Source: Bidens hawaiensis (taxonomy: Eukaryota; Streptophyta; Magnoliopsida; Asterales; Asteraceae). Taken from it: 64,000 nt of DNA. Both the position numbers and the translations under genes were made by a program. The notes under the pieces were generated by a model. The model was not told the DNA's origin, made no database searches, and worked only from the letters and a program-made list of their open reading frames with translations. The DNA lies in the NCBI GenBank assembly GCA_021521415.1, contig JAIQDT010009003.1, positions 22,675-86,674 of the forward strand, in the 5' to 3' direction. Positions within the stretch are counted from its first letter, which is position 1. Every line of letters starts with the position of its first letter. Below are positions 10,810 to 23,934 of the stretch, piece by piece.

Positions 10810-11725
10810 TGTTGGGTTTCTATGGAATTTACAAACTTAGTTAACCGTTTAACTAGTTATAATTAATGCGGAAACGTGATATACAAACTAAAACATATGA
10901 ACAACCTAGTTTATTCATTTCAAGATTACCAATAATCTATTTACTAGAAACCCGAAGCAAGGATCAAATGATACGGGAATAACTAAACTATCAAAGCATA
11001 TAAAACACTTACAATCTTAACCCTTTAAGAGTTTAGTGATGGTTGAAGAAGATGATGATGAATGCAAGACTTTCAAAGGAAAACCCTCAAACGGAATATA
11101 CCCCGAGCCTCCAACACGCACCGAGCTATGCTAGGAAGCTTGAACACGAAAAACCCGAGACCCGAACTTTCCCTTCTTTGGCCGTGAGCTAGAGAGAAAA
11201 GAAAGAAAGGGTGTGTTTTTTTGAAAAGGTTACTTGAAAGTGTAAACACTTGATCATTATTTTATCCTCACATGCAAACACCATCACATGGGTTTATACA
11301 AGACAACACTCCATCTTTTGCATGTTGACATTTTGACCAAATTGGTGGGGTGTGGGGCCCACCCAAAACCGGCCCCAACATTATTTTTTTTTTTTTTTAT
11401 TTTATATATTTTATACTTTATAAAATATATAAACACCCCATCTTTTATAAACCATTTTATAAAAGAATACATAGTTAAATAATTATTCCAATAATAATTA
11501 TTTGAATAAATAAATTAACCAATTAATTATTTAATACTTTCAAGTAATTATTCAGAAACCCGTTTTTCTGAATGTGTCGTGTTCTGTATTTGTCTTATAG
11601 ATCTTATCTTAACAAATACATAATTGGTGTGTGTCTAACTCGTTATTGGGTATGACCCGACTTGGATCAAACATAACTAGCCACATTAACTTAATTATGT
11701 GTCTCGGGCATACGATATTCCAACA
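10810..11725 (-). repeat. 5' LTR of element A
   Basis: 916 bp, TGTTGG...CCAACA, one base shorter than its partner. On the minus strand the U3 starts at 11725. An AT-rich block with TATATA/TATAAA-like strings (about 11401-11440) about 300 bp in is the best candidate for the core promoter, followed by an A run. Confidence 0.95.
11401..11440 (-). promoter_or_regulatory. Candidate TATA region of element A's 5' LTR
   Basis: Minus strand reads TTTATATATTTTATAAAG within U3, about 300 bp from the LTR start, a usual place for a copia promoter. The surrounding DNA is AT-rich, so the exact box is uncertain. Confidence 0.35.
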
Positions 11726-11771
11726 AGTACATCTAGAGTCTCAGCATCAAGTGTAATCCCCTTGCCTTTAT

Positions 11772-14538
11772 TATGACAAACTGAAAATTTTTCTTGATTT
11801 TTCAGACACCCATCGCGACTTAACTCAAATTTTCGGGACGAAAATTCTTCCAACATGGGAATGATGTGACACTCGTCAATTTCAGGTTAACTCCGTTAAC
11901 TCAAACTCTGTCAATTCAAACTTAAGATCACTTGATCAATAACGCACATCTCATTACATTTAAACTAGGGTTTAAATGACGCTTGACAATCACTACATAT
12001 GTAGTCTTTCGGGATTGCACCGAAACGCAAACGAGTTGAGGCAAACCATTGGTGAATAAACGAAAAACATCCAAACAATAATTATGTGATAATTATGTGT
12101 TAGGCTTATGTGTTATTTGATAATATTGTATAAAACGTTAACTCAAGATGCAAACAAGTTACTTTAGGCTAGAAAAGTAATAATTAGAAGTTGAGGGGCC
12201 TTGGTGTAACATGTTATTATTTAATAATAACAAAACCCTAACTCCTCTCTCCCTCTCTCAAACCCGATCGGACACCCCCCCTCTCTCTCTTGTGACGGCA
12301 GCCACCACCACCACCATATCACACCCGTTTTGACCTTGTTTCTCATAATCGGAGTATCCTGCACTCGTTTCTAAGCATCTCTCACCTTTCTCTTGGTTGT
12401 TTCTGCGTTTTTAAGGTATAAACATGAAACCCTAACTTTGTAAATCATGTATTAAGTGTTTATATGTTTGGTTTTGATTAGAGGATGATTAATTATGTCT
12501 CGGTTATTGAGTTAGATGATCATATGTGATTTTGAACGGTGAAAGATTGTTAGGTCATCGATTGTTGGTAAACCCTAGAGGGTTTACTACTGATTTTATG
12601 GATAATTATGTTTATTGCATGTTTTTGGATATGTCGTATGCTTAGGATGTATGTTAGACGATTGTGTTTGCTTGCTGAGTTTTGACAGCAGAGATAGTTA
12701 AACTTGAACGACATGTAACTTATTAAATATAAAACCAAACTGGAATATTTATGAGTCTAAAAGGTAGTACTCTGAGTCTAGTTTTCAGAAACCCAACCAC
12801 ACCTGATTTGGAGGTGTTTTGGTTGCTCAAACGATTTAAATGTGATTAAAGGTCAAAACTGGTACTGGACAGATTGTAAGTTATGTTTAGAGAACTGTAA
12901 CTAAATGTTAATTTGGTAATTTGTCGAGATTGTTAACACTACAGTGTACTAGGTTGAGTCTAGTTTCTATAAAGTCCAAGTTTGTAATTTTTGGACGAGT
13001 AAAGGTTAACTTTTATTATTTTACAAAACTGAAGTGCAAATCTGAATTGTGAGACCTGCTGTTAGGATGTTTTGTAATTATCATATCTCATGAACTACAA
13101 GACCAAATGGGTTGGTTCCACTTCTGGAAGTTAACATGGTGAGTTAAGAACCTAACCCAATTGGTCTTGCATTAATTGGATTTTTCATTTAACGGGAATA
13201 ACAAATTACATTCTGTTGCGCCTGATTTTGACTGTTGTGAGTTTACTGTAATGTTTTGATCATTGTGAGTAAACTCTGTGGAATAAAAATACAATAAAAA
13301 TATTTCTGGAAACCTAACTCATACATTCTTTTGTGACGATTTTTGGTGAATTAATTGATATTCTATGAACTGTTGAATAGAGTAATCTTTCAAGTAGAAT
13401 TCTTTCTTGATAAAACTAGCTGCTGAACTATGTGAAAATACATGAAACATGCTTGTTGTTAAATAATTGCTACGTTTATGACCAAATTGCCCTTGTGGGG
13501 ATAATTGCTAGTAATGTACAATATTAATACATGATATGTAAATAGTTGTTCACACATGTAACGTATCACCAACGTGCTTGTTGAGACACACACAATTCAC
13601 CAACGAAACACAAAACGTATCTTGTGCATAGGTGTTATGTGCCGAGTCTAGAGACTCGATAGTATTTCCAACACTTAGAAAATCTCATTTGTTGTTTTAG
13701 AACGCTAGTGAGGATTTTCTATGACGCGCATCACTTGGGTGACTTGTTTTTGAATTCTTCGCAAACAGTGAGTTTCACGTTCCCCTTTTAACTCTTTTAA
13801 ACGCTTTTCACTTGGGGGAGAATACATACTCCAAAACGCTTTAGATTTTGTTATTTGGTTATATATCACTTGTAAAGGCTAAGTGGCAAATGAAACAACT
13901 AAAGTCCTTCATAACATCGAACCGTTTAGTATTGGATAATAGCGAGTTACTGTTGAGTAGTACTAATGGGTTTGACAAACCCCACCCAACGCTAAACTCG
14001 ACTGGAGGTCGAGTGGGTGTAATTTTGGCTAACACATTACCATGGTCGGGATAGACCTGGTGGCAAGGCAAATGATAAACAGTCAGCTTCGGTGTCGAAC
14101 ACTTAGTAATACTTGCTTTATAGGCTAGCTACCCATAAATATATAATTGATTTAACACTATCTGGTAACGCAAACGCAAAACGTAAATGCAAACGCTTTA
14201 TTTTATATAAACTTGTGAACTCACCAACCCCGTGTTGACACTTTTAGTATGTTATTCTCAGGTAGCCGAGGTGGGCGCGCGGTATAGGATCATGCATTAC
14301 TTTGAACGCTATTGTTTATGCAAACTTGTTTTTAAACTGCTATTAATTGGGTTTTTAAGTCATCCTGCGTGACGCAAGACTTGGTTCATGGTTTTACGCT
14401 TCCGCACTTATTTACACTTAAATTGTTTTTGTGGTTTGAAAACTTTATTTATGGTTTGATTGTAACTAATGATTCCGATCCTGTTAGTTCACACCCTCTG
14501 AAGGTAAAACTCCGTTAGTGGATTTTGAGGGTGTGACA
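11772..14538 (+). mobile_element. Gypsy remnant: short internal 3' tail plus one long LTR, inside element C
   Basis: The LTR is 11865-14538 (2.67 kb), beginning TGTGACACTCGTC and ending GGGTGTGACA. It is preceded by about 90 bp that resemble the 3' internal end of chromovirus-type gypsy elements (TTTTCGGGACGAAAATTC next to the LTR). TTTAT flanks the whole block (11767-11771 and 14539-14543), and removing the block with one TTTAT puts C's extra ORF back into one frame. This is strong evidence for an insertion here. The left end does not start with TG, so the 5' LTR and body were lost by recombination that stopped in the internal tail. No coding sequence is present; ORFs at 12550 and 13848-14071 look spurious. 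Confidence 0.6.
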
Positions 14539-15150
14539 TTTATCCTGCATAAATTTATCTTGCATAGCAAGAATGTGAGCAATATTTTCAGCAGTGCTTG
14601 AGCTTGACTGACCAATCGGGTTAGATGATCCCGATGGCTCGTCAGGGAATTGAATATCAGACTCAAACTCAAACTCATGTGCAATATCATCGAAAATCTG
14701 CTCTTGAGTCTGACGTTCAGCAGTGGATGGACTTGTATCAACATGAGTCTCAACAGGTTCTGACTCATGTTCTGGTTGCTGGCTTGTCGGTGTAGTTTCA
14801 GTAACTAGCACACCGGTCTTCGATCTTTCTTTCTTCGTTTTTGTAGAATAAGATCGGTGGCTGGTTCTTCAGGAATCTCTTCTTCTTGTATCGCAGTGAC
14901 TGATTGAGAGGGTTTCAATGCAGTTGACTAGAACTGATTTTTAAACTTCTCAAAGTCTACTAGTTGATCAGCAGTAGGTACAGTCTCTTGTTGTTGGTGG
15001 TCTATCTCCATGTGTTGTACTAGAGAACTTTCTGGCTCATCATCGTCTGAAATGGTTTCAAACGCAGCAGTGAACCTCCGAGCAGGTGTCACATGCTCAT
15101 CAGCAACCGAGGCACTGGCAGGGGCAGCCTCAGTCTCAGCAAACCTGAAA
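14539..15150 (-). pseudogene. N-terminal or middle part of the extra ORF of element C
   Basis: Minus-strand reading is rich in Glu, Ser, Thr, Pro and Gln (for example 14515-14811 with HESEPVETHVD and EFEFESDIQFPDEPSGSS). Acidic low-complexity stretches like this also occur in the middle of B's ORF3. It runs into the gypsy insertion and continues at 11731-11771 and 2238-3334. At least one in-frame stop (near 14926) and one frameshift (near 14815) break it. Between 15025 and 15280 a piece containing GGCTCATCATCGTCT..AATGGTTTCAAACGCAG is repeated two to three times, a local tandem duplication. No function can be assigned. Confidence 0.5.
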
Positions 15151-17471
15151 TGATTTCAAACGTCTAAAATGGTTTTAAACGCAGAGTTCTCTGTCAACAA
15201 ATGATATGATTTTCAACGTTGGCTCATCATCGTCTAAAATGGTTTCAAACGCAGAGTTCTCTGTCCAAATGATATGATTTCGGTCCAATATGGGGTTTTA
15301 TGTCCATGATATGAGTTTTCGATCCTCATTTAAGTATTTTGTCCTTATGAGATCAAGTCCACCGAGAATTATGAGTTCTCGGTCAACAAGTCAGCCGAGA
15401 ACCCTCTGATTGACCACATGTTTTCTGTCAAAAGACCAGAGAACCCTATATCTAAAGATCTACGATGATCTCAGTTAGAAACCCTAGAGTTTCTCCTCGA
15501 GAAACGTGCCATCTTCTCCAAAGCAACAGAAATAACCATTGATGCCTAGACCTGTAACTCCAAATACCTCCGAATATATTAAAACACAAATCACAGTCAT
15601 TTCAACCATTCATCCTAAATAAAGTCTATCACAAGAATGACAATCCAGTAGAGATCATGATTAGTTTCCAAACAGTATCCTAAATAATTTCATCCATACA
15701 CCGTTCACGATTGACCAAAAGGCTTCCCCTTCTTTTTTATTTACCTGTTAACAAGCAGAGGTCACGATATAACGTGAAATATGAGAGCTTATAAGTCTTA
15801 GTTAACACAAAAGATCAAGGGTTTTCGGCTTGGTGAGAGATTGAGAGTATGAGATTTGAAAACGTAAGGCTAATAATGCAGGCCAAATATCTTTTATATC
15901 AAAATATCTCAAGATGGGCCGAAAACCCTGATGGGCAGAGAACTGAAAGAAACCAGGCCCAAGTTATACAGAGTCACAAGGGCTGTAAGCACATTTGAAC
16001 CCAATACTGACATGATCCATGGTTTTTAAAAAGCTGATTCCTTATAGCCTCCGTTTCGATGAGAGTAATTAAGAGGTAAATATGAAATAAAATAAAATAA
16101 AATAAAATAAAAATAATGATTAAAAACAAAAATAAAATAAAATTTAATCACTCGGTCTTCATATAATTTTAATAAACCTTTTGGGATCAGATTTCAGTTT
16201 TGATAAAAACGCAGCCTTTAAAGAAAAGATCCGAACATGGAATCACATTGATTAAGATGCTTTCACAAAGATTCATGTTCAGTGTTATTATGACATAAAG
16301 AGACATGTTGATAGCAGGTATTATAGACTTAGTATGATTTTCATTGCAACAGTGATATGAGTTAGGTTCAATTCGGTATAGATCTTAGATGAACATAACT
16401 CATGGACCTGGGATGCCTCCTATCTCTTCTCAAAGCGTATTTGGCTTTCCCCAGATCACCCCAATTTGACTCCAACCCCCTAGTGCTTGATCAAAGGTTT
16501 TTATAGACAATAAAAAAGTTTAAGCTTTAAGGTTGAACGTTGGACTTACATGCCTTTCATTCAGAGTGCTTAGGACTTATTTGAATGCCCCACCCTTGTA
16601 TTTCTAGTTTGACCCTTTAAGCTTCAAAAACCAGAATTTTTCAACACAATATTATATATACTACTCACAATTTTGTTTTATATCAAAAAATAAAAGAACA
16701 AAGACATAATGTTTTGGTGATCAAGACACAAACGGGCTCGTGTATGACTGGGTAATAACTTTTCTGCCTATCATTCGGAGAGATGTATATGGAGACATGC
16801 AAATTTCTTCAAAATGACTCTACACAATAAGTTTAGCATATGGAAAGCTACCATGCGAATCAGTGATTGTTCTAGAGCCTTTTATGCCTAGTAACTTCAT
16901 TCGTTAGGCACACAGAATCAATTTTCCTATCATTTTCCAAATGTTAGATCAAATTTCATTTGAAAATATTTAAAGCTTCTAACAAGGTCTTAACTGAATA
17001 ATCATATCACTTCCCAAATAATTACAGAAGACATTTTTTTTAAACTCAGTCTCCCCAGTCACTTTTAGCTCTCAGGTAAATGGCTGTCTCGTATGTCTAA
17101 ACATAGATAAAAGGACCAAACACATATATAAATACATGTCCATCAAACTTAGAGTAACCGACATAATTTTAAGCGAAAGAATTAGAACAAAACACATCAC
17201 AATCATCGCCCCAGATGCTTTCATTCTTTAGGTGAATGGTTATCCTGTATGTCTACAAGTAGATAACAGGATCAAACATATGCAAATATATGTCCTTCAA
17301 ACTTGAGCATCCGACATGATTTTAAGCGAGGGTGTTTAAAACAAATATTAATTTTTTTTCTATTAATAAAAAATAACACACACACACATTCTTTTTGAAT
17401 TTTTTTTTTAATTTTCTCCCCTAAATTTGTGCAAAATTTAAAAATATGTACAAATTTAACCTAAAAAAAAC
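15151..17471 (-). other. Non-coding spacer of element C between pol and the extra ORF
   Basis: No ORF of note. It holds CCGAGAAC-type words (15358-15440), an (AAAAT)n microsatellite (about 16087-16125) and three blocks conserved with the same interval of element B: ATCACCCCAATTTGACT (16455-16471), a block ending GTATGACTGG..TTTCTGCC (16711-16769), and a block ending ACCGACATAATTTTAAGCGA (near 17155-17177). The last block is present twice in tandem (about 17050-17195 and 17205-17330). Confidence 0.6.
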
Positions 17472-20400
17472 TCAATTATCGAAACGAAGCATTTTAAGAA
17501 ACCCAACAAGCACATTAAATCTGGATGTTCCAACTGGTTTTGTAAATAAGTCTGCCATATTATTATCAGTGTGAACTTGCTCAAGATGAATCAATTTACG
17601 GTCGTAACAGTCAGGAATAAAATGAATTTTAATATCGATGTACTTGTTTTTTAATGCTGAACATGGTTTTTAACAATAGCAATAGCAACATCATTATCAG
17701 AAAAGATTGGGGTGTCAAGAAATTCCAAACCATAATCCAGCAATTGACGTTGCATCCAGATAATATGTGAGCAGCAAGCTGAAGTAGCACCATATTCAGC
17801 CTCTGCAGTGCATGTGGACACCGTTTGTTGTTTCTTGTACTGTCATGAAGTGAGTCGATCGCCCAAGAATTGATAGTCAACAGATGTGGATTTCCTGTCA
17901 ATATCATCTCCATCGTAAATGCTATCAGCAAAAGCATATAAATCAAAATTTAAGTTTTTTTGGGTACCAAAGACCTAGCTTCGGTCGCCTTTTCAGATAT
18001 CTAAAAATACGTTTAACAGCAATTAAATGAGAGAGTTTAGGGTTAGCCTGGAAGCGGACGCATTGGCAGACAACAAACATGATGTCAGGGCGGGTGGCGG
18101 TAAGATACATCAGGGATCCGATCATTGACCGATAGTACGTTTGATCTATGGGATTCCCTTAAGATCAGACGACAGAAGAGGTATTTCCGCCATAGGAGTT
18201 GCTGCACTCTTGGAATCTTGAAATTCGAACTTTGCTAACATGTCTTCAACATACTTTCCCTGATGCAGCAAGATTCCCGTCGAGCTCTGACGAACCTGTA
18301 ACACCATAAACGTTGTCATCTCCCCCAGTGAGTTCATTTCAAATCTTTTCTTCATCACCTCTTCAAATTCAGAACACGGTGCAGCACTTGTAGACCCAAA
18401 GATGATGTCATCCACATATATCTGAACAAGGATTAAATCTTTTCCAACAGTTTTAAGGAACAGGGTTTGATCGATGGTTCCTCTCTTGTATCCATGCCCC
18501 ATAAGATGAGCCGTCAAAGTTGCGTACCAGGCCTGAGGCGCTTAATGAAGACCATACAGTGCTTTATCTAACTTGTAGACATGAGTTGGATTCTTTGAGT
18601 CAACAAACCCTGGTGGCTGATCCACATAAATCTCCTCCTTGACTTCTCCATACAGAAACACAGTTTTAACATCCATCTAATAAACCGTAAATCCCATGTA
18701 GGAAGCATATGCCAAAAAAATCCGAATAGCCACAAGTCTAGCCACGGGAGCATACACTTCAGTGTAGTCTAAGCCTTCAACCTAACGAAAACCACGAACG
18801 ACGAGCTGTGCTTTATTTCGAACTATACCCCTGTATCATCTTTCTTGTTGTGAAAAACCCGTCTTGTATCAAACTCTTTCTTTCCAACTGGAAGCTCAAC
18901 CAATCTTCAAATTTTGAGCTTATCAAACTAATTTAATTCCTCATGCATAGCATCCACCCAGCTTGACTCTTGTAGTGCAATTTCAACTGACTTAGGCTCT
19001 ATTTGAGATATGAAATAGGAGAACAAACAGCTGTTGATGTGTCTGGTCTGGCTTCGGGTTGACACACCTATTTCAAGAGGGCCTATGACATTGTCAATTG
19101 GATGATCTCGATGAATTATTGATGGAACTGAATGCCCGGGAACAGAACTGGTGTAAAGTAAGTTTGAAAAATTTTCAAGGATTTCAGTGAGAGGGTTTTT
19201 CCATCCAGATGTCGACGTACTGTGTGAGTACGAGGTATTGGCGATGTATTCATTTGGTATGATATCTGGGAATAAAGTACTTCCAAAGATTTGACGAATC
19301 AGACTCTCCCCCTCAACTAATGAAGCATTCTCTGCTGGTGTTGGTGAAGACACAGTTTCGGTAACCTTTTCTTGTTAATTGTCAGACAATGGCTGACTGG
19401 TATAAAGTGATTCTGAGGGGTAAACACCTAGAACTAGAGATATGTGAAAAACAACAGGTATATCTTTTTCCTCATCAACAAAATTTAAAACATCAGCACC
19501 CGAAATTTCTGTATCGAAAACTGGAAACACATTAAAGGGCTTAAAGAGTTTAATATAATCAAACAACCAGTCGGGACCAACACGAGCATCGGTCTCGTTC
19601 TCATCCAACCAACGTATGTCATAAGATTCCACTAACTGCTTAGTTGACTTGTTGTAGACTCTGTAGGCTATACGACCAGGATATCCAAGAAAGTAACAGT
19701 CATCAGCTTTGGCCCCAAACTTTGGAGTCGACTCAATATTCAGTAGAGTACATGGACAGCTAAACGCCCAAAAGTGAGCAACTGTGGGCTTGTGACCATT
19801 GACAAACTCATATAGAGTCTTCATTTGAGACTTGTTGAGCAACACTCGATATTGAACATAACAAGCTATGTAAACAGCCTCAGCCCAAAACAACAATGAT
19901 AGCTTTGAATCACATAAGATGGTTCTTGCCGCCTCAATAAGAGTTCAGTTCCTCCGTTCAGCAACACCATTTTGTTGCGGTGTCCGAGCTGAATTGTACT
20001 GTCGAAGCACCACTTTTTGGCAAAAAAATAGTTTAGTGTAGAATTCTTGAATTCTGTGCCATTGTCACATCAAATACCCTTCAGCTTTAAGTTGAGCTGA
20101 TTCTCCATAAGCGCCACGAAGCGTTTAATCAATTCCGCAGTTTCACTCTTATTTGACAAGAAAAACACCCAAGAAAAACGTGAGTAATTATCAGTAATAA
20201 CAAGACAATAAGAGCTGCGAGAAAGACTCAAAACATGAACGGGATCAAACAAGTCTATATGCAGCAACTGAAATACTTATGAAATGGCGTTAACCAGGTT
20301 TGGCTTACGAGATATACGATTGTGTTTACCCAAAGCACAAGCCACACATTTTTCAATAGTAACAAAATCTTTGACGGGTAAACCATGCACCAAGTCGTTT

Positions 20401-20900
20401 TTAGCAAGACGATGTAGATTTTTAATATTTGTATGACCAAAAACACGATGCCAAAGTTGGCATAATGTTAGACACTTTTGAAAACAAGCATGTTATTTCA
20501 TCAGGAACATTTTTGTTCATGTCAATCGCATAAACTTTATATTTTCTTTGTGATCTAACTAGAACCAAATCTTCTGGTATGATGATACCAGGTTTTAAGA
20601 TCAAACACTCGTTGTTAGTAAAATGAGTTGAAAAACCTTTATCACAGATCTGAGAAATGCTCAGCAAACTGTGTTTCAACTCAGGAACAAAATTAACATT
20701 TTCAAACTTTAGAACACCGTTACTTACAGTACCCTTTTGAGTAATGTTCCCTTTTTCTCCTCCCGCAAAGGAAACATACCCACCGTTAAAGATTTGAATG
20801 TCGTGTAGTTGGGAGATGTCTCATGTCATGTCCCTGGAACAACCACTATCAACATACCAAGGTCTAGATATTCCTCCATAGCTGTTCGTGCACGATGTGT
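17472..20900 (-). pseudogene. Degenerate pol of element C (protease, integrase, RT, RNase H)
   Basis: Ends at a TGA (17472-17474). Read on the minus strand, in order: protease WYVDSGCSR (near 20862); integrase core with HIDLF and VITDNYSRFSW (20070-20267) and later integrase (19375-19896); RT with IYVDDIIFGST in 18146-18517; RT/connection MIGSLMYLTATRPDIMFVVC (17943-18125); RNase H tail ending in LIHLEQVHTDNNMADLFTKP (17500-17600). Many stops and several frameshifts separate these pieces, so no functional enzyme can be made. Motifs match those of element B closely, placing both in the SIRE/Maximus lineage. Confidence 0.85.
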
Positions 20901-23900
20901 GAGATGAGTTAGTCTTTGGCACCCAGTCCATAGTAACATTGGGTGAACCTGAGTCATCTAGACTTGTCACGGGTTGCCATGACATGTCTTCTCAGCTATC
21001 TAATATAGAATTTGATAGCTTAATCATCGGAGATTTAGGTACCATTCACATCTAGTTTTAAAAGATTTATTGTTGTTTGTATGAATGGATGGATTAGTCT
21101 CCGGTTTACGAGTAGGAGAAACCGATGACTTTGTCTTTTTAACTTTTTTCGGTCCAGAAACTAAGTTGGTTCTTGCGACCGAAGTATCGTTTCTATCACC
21201 TTTTCGAAACGTGTTAGGCTTGGTCTGATGAGGACTAAACCTACCAACTTTGTTTTTCTTCTAGTCACCGCCAGATGGATTTGCCTTATAATACCTTGAT
21301 TCTTGATTGGTATTTCGAGGCATATTCCTCTGATAGTATCCATAATATGGAAAATATGGACGACGAGGGCAATTTCTAGCAATATGACCAGGAGTATCAC
21401 AATTAAAACCCTGTTTGACGTTTTATGTGAAATTTATTGTGGTCAACTCCTTGTCTAGACTTGTTGTGTGAGCTGGTTTGCTTTATTTTGAGTTTACCAC
21501 CTGCCTCGTTATTAGATTTATCACAACTTGGATCACTTGAGCTTCCTTCCTTAACAGAATTAGATGATATATGTTTATGAGGTTTCTTATTTTTATCAAT
21601 TTTATTCAAAAACACATCACCAGATTTCAAATTTAAAGGAATCAACCACACGATTGTCTTTGCTCTTTAAAACGGAGCCCACCCAAACATCCGAAGTCAC
21701 AGAATTCAAAACAGGTAAATTTAAAGAAATACGAGAATCAAAGTCTTTATTATTCAAAACAGGAAAATCATCATCCTCATCAATCCAATCCTCGAAAATT
21801 ACTTCATCTGCACATGACGTAAACGCATTAGTATCATTCACCCCTGAGGTTGACTCTTCAGATTTTACCGACTCAGGAGAATCTTTGCCATTCTCATTGT
21901 TCTTACCATATTTCCGGTTTTTTACCCTTTCTTCCAGCTCTTCGGTAAGAGGAAGACTAGTCTAATTCTCGTTGTATGGAGGGGGTACAGAACTGTACCC
22001 GATCCCTTCACCAGCATTTTCTTTCCACCATAATTGATTCTCATTTATAGAGTTAACAACAGTATTGGAGCCTTCGAATTTTCTAAAATCTAGTTTAGCC
22101 TTTTTAAATTTATCAGTTAAATTTATAACTTCTAATTTAGAGACTTCTAGTTCAGCAGTCAACTCAGCAATTTTCTATTTAGCATACAGATGACGATAGA
22201 ATTTTATACTAAAATCTTATTGAAGTTTAGAAAAATCCTTTTTCTATGCCTCAGTTTTATCTCTGAAAGCTTTTTTAGTTTTCTTAAGAGTAAAATTTTC
22301 AGATTTTATTGTTTCCATTTCTCTAAACAGGTTAGTATTATAAGATTAGTAAAGATCTACTTTGTTAACCCAATTTGAGAACATAATTGAGAACTTACCT
22401 CGGAAGAGTTGGAGGGAGTGAAAGCCATGAAAGAAAATTGAAGCTCCTTAACTTGTTCCTCAGCAGCGTTCTCTTCTTCAGCAATTTCAACATGAGCAAA
22501 ATTTGCAGTCTGATTATCTAAGCTAAGGGCAGCCATCTGATCAATCCAGGAAAACTGTTGAGCTACCATACCTCTCTCACTTTCAGCTGTACTTGCCCCA
22601 TTTTCTCCTCTAACATTTCCCACCGGAACCAACGTCCTTTCTTTGTTCCCTTCCTTTGCTGGGTTAGTGCATTCAGGAGCAAAGTGACCCGGTTCATGAC
22701 AGTTGTAACACCTTAGAGTGTCCTTGTTAAATCCTACCTTTTGATTTGCTGGCACGTTCCAGTTGTTTATGCATGTTCTTTTAGAAAACTTCTTTGTACG
22801 AAACACTGCCATGGCGATTTGCTATATCCATTTCTTCTACATCATCAAGATGAATTTGATCTAGCTCAGCAGCTACTACTGGTTGAACTAGATCTCCAGC
22901 AAGAAAGGCATTGTAACAATTCATGAATCCCGCCATCAAAGCAATGTTTTCCTTAGTATCCTTTGAAATGCAAGGAAACTGACTGGAACCCTGACTAGAA
23001 GAGGCAACAGATGTCTGAGGTTTAACGGTAGCAGCAGATGATTGAGCAGGTTTAGGAAAGAACACTGGAGCTGGTTGCGGTGGAGCTTGAGAGAATTGAC
23101 CCTGAACGGAAACATTAAGAAGTTGTTCTGAGGTTGGTATCGCTGATTATGTTGCCCTTGAGTAGCTTTGAATATTGAGAAGCTGTCTTGTGAAATGAGT
23201 GCATTGTTAGAAGCTTGTAAGAGTTTGCATAGTTTATGGCACGCTACTTGTCATCCCTGTCACAAGCCTTAAAGATTGCCATAACTTCTGACAGAGTTAT
23301 CCTGTTGAGATCTTTTGTCTTCTTAATTACCACGACATTTATATCCCAACTTTGAGGCAGGGAATTTACCAGGTTATTGTTGTTCAGCGGCTGTCAGGTT
23401 GATATTTGCATATCTCTTCTCAGTCACAAGGGTTATGAACCTATGCAGCTGAGTTTCCAACGATTCTCCCAGAATGTGATTAAACATGTTGAACTTCTGT
23501 TGCAAAAGATCTTGACGACTTCTCCTCATGTCCTCATTACTTTCATACACTTCAATCGGGGCTTCCCACAAAGCCTTAGTAGATTGCAGTTCTCTAAATC
23601 CTAATGCAATCTCAGGTGAGAGTGCCATGGTTAAAGTGGAAAGTGCCTTGTCATCCTATTCATCCGTTTCAAAATCAACATCATCATATAGTTCAACAGG
23701 TTTCACAACAACTTCCTCAGAGTTTTCATGTTGGTACGTGATAACTTGAGGACCTCTAACGATAATTCTCCAAACCTTGGCATCTTTCATTTTAACATAT
23801 TTTTCAAACTTGAACTTACACTCACTAAATCCCTCATGAGACAACAAACGAGGTATACGAGTAGTAGTTCCCATTATGGAATCCACCTCTTGATGCAGTA

Positions 23901-23934
23901 AGGCATAAGTTGTTCCGTTTGTTATTTGATCCAT
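20901..23934 (-). pseudogene. Degenerate gag of element C
   Basis: Likely start Met at 23934 (MDQITNG), followed by a typical copia gag N-terminus with IPRLLSHEGFSECKFKFEKYV. Continues through 23374-23628 (copia gag, UBN2-type helices), a zinc knuckle CYNCHEPGHFAPEC in 22357-22812, and a second knuckle CDTPGHIARNC near 21375-21405. Two knuckles and a long C-terminal extension are normal for SIRE-type gag. Stops (for example just after 23656) and frameshifts make it non-functional. Confidence 0.8.

Larger units (their letters stand above)
3340..11725 (-). mobile_element. Complete, apparently intact Ty1/copia retrotransposon 'A'
   Basis: 8386 bp, inserted in the extra ORF of element C. Flanked by AGTAC at 3335-3339 and 11726-11730 (perfect 5-bp duplication). 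LTRs begin TGTTGG and end CCAACA and are 917 and 916 bp. The only difference I find is one C in a C-run (five versus four), so the insertion is very recent. Between them lie a polypurine tract (4257-4267), a single uninterrupted polyprotein on the minus strand, a 1.7-kb leader and a primer-binding site (10794-10807). All parts needed for autonomous movement are visible. Motif style (compact single gag-pol ORF, CX2CX4HX4C knuckle) suggests the Tork/TAR side of copia; the clade call is tentative. Confidence 0.95.

Noticed and set aside
12301..12420. GT-AG-like edges and ATG inside the gypsy LTR suggesting a small gene
   Set aside because: The segment lies in a long LTR; nothing coding continues from it.
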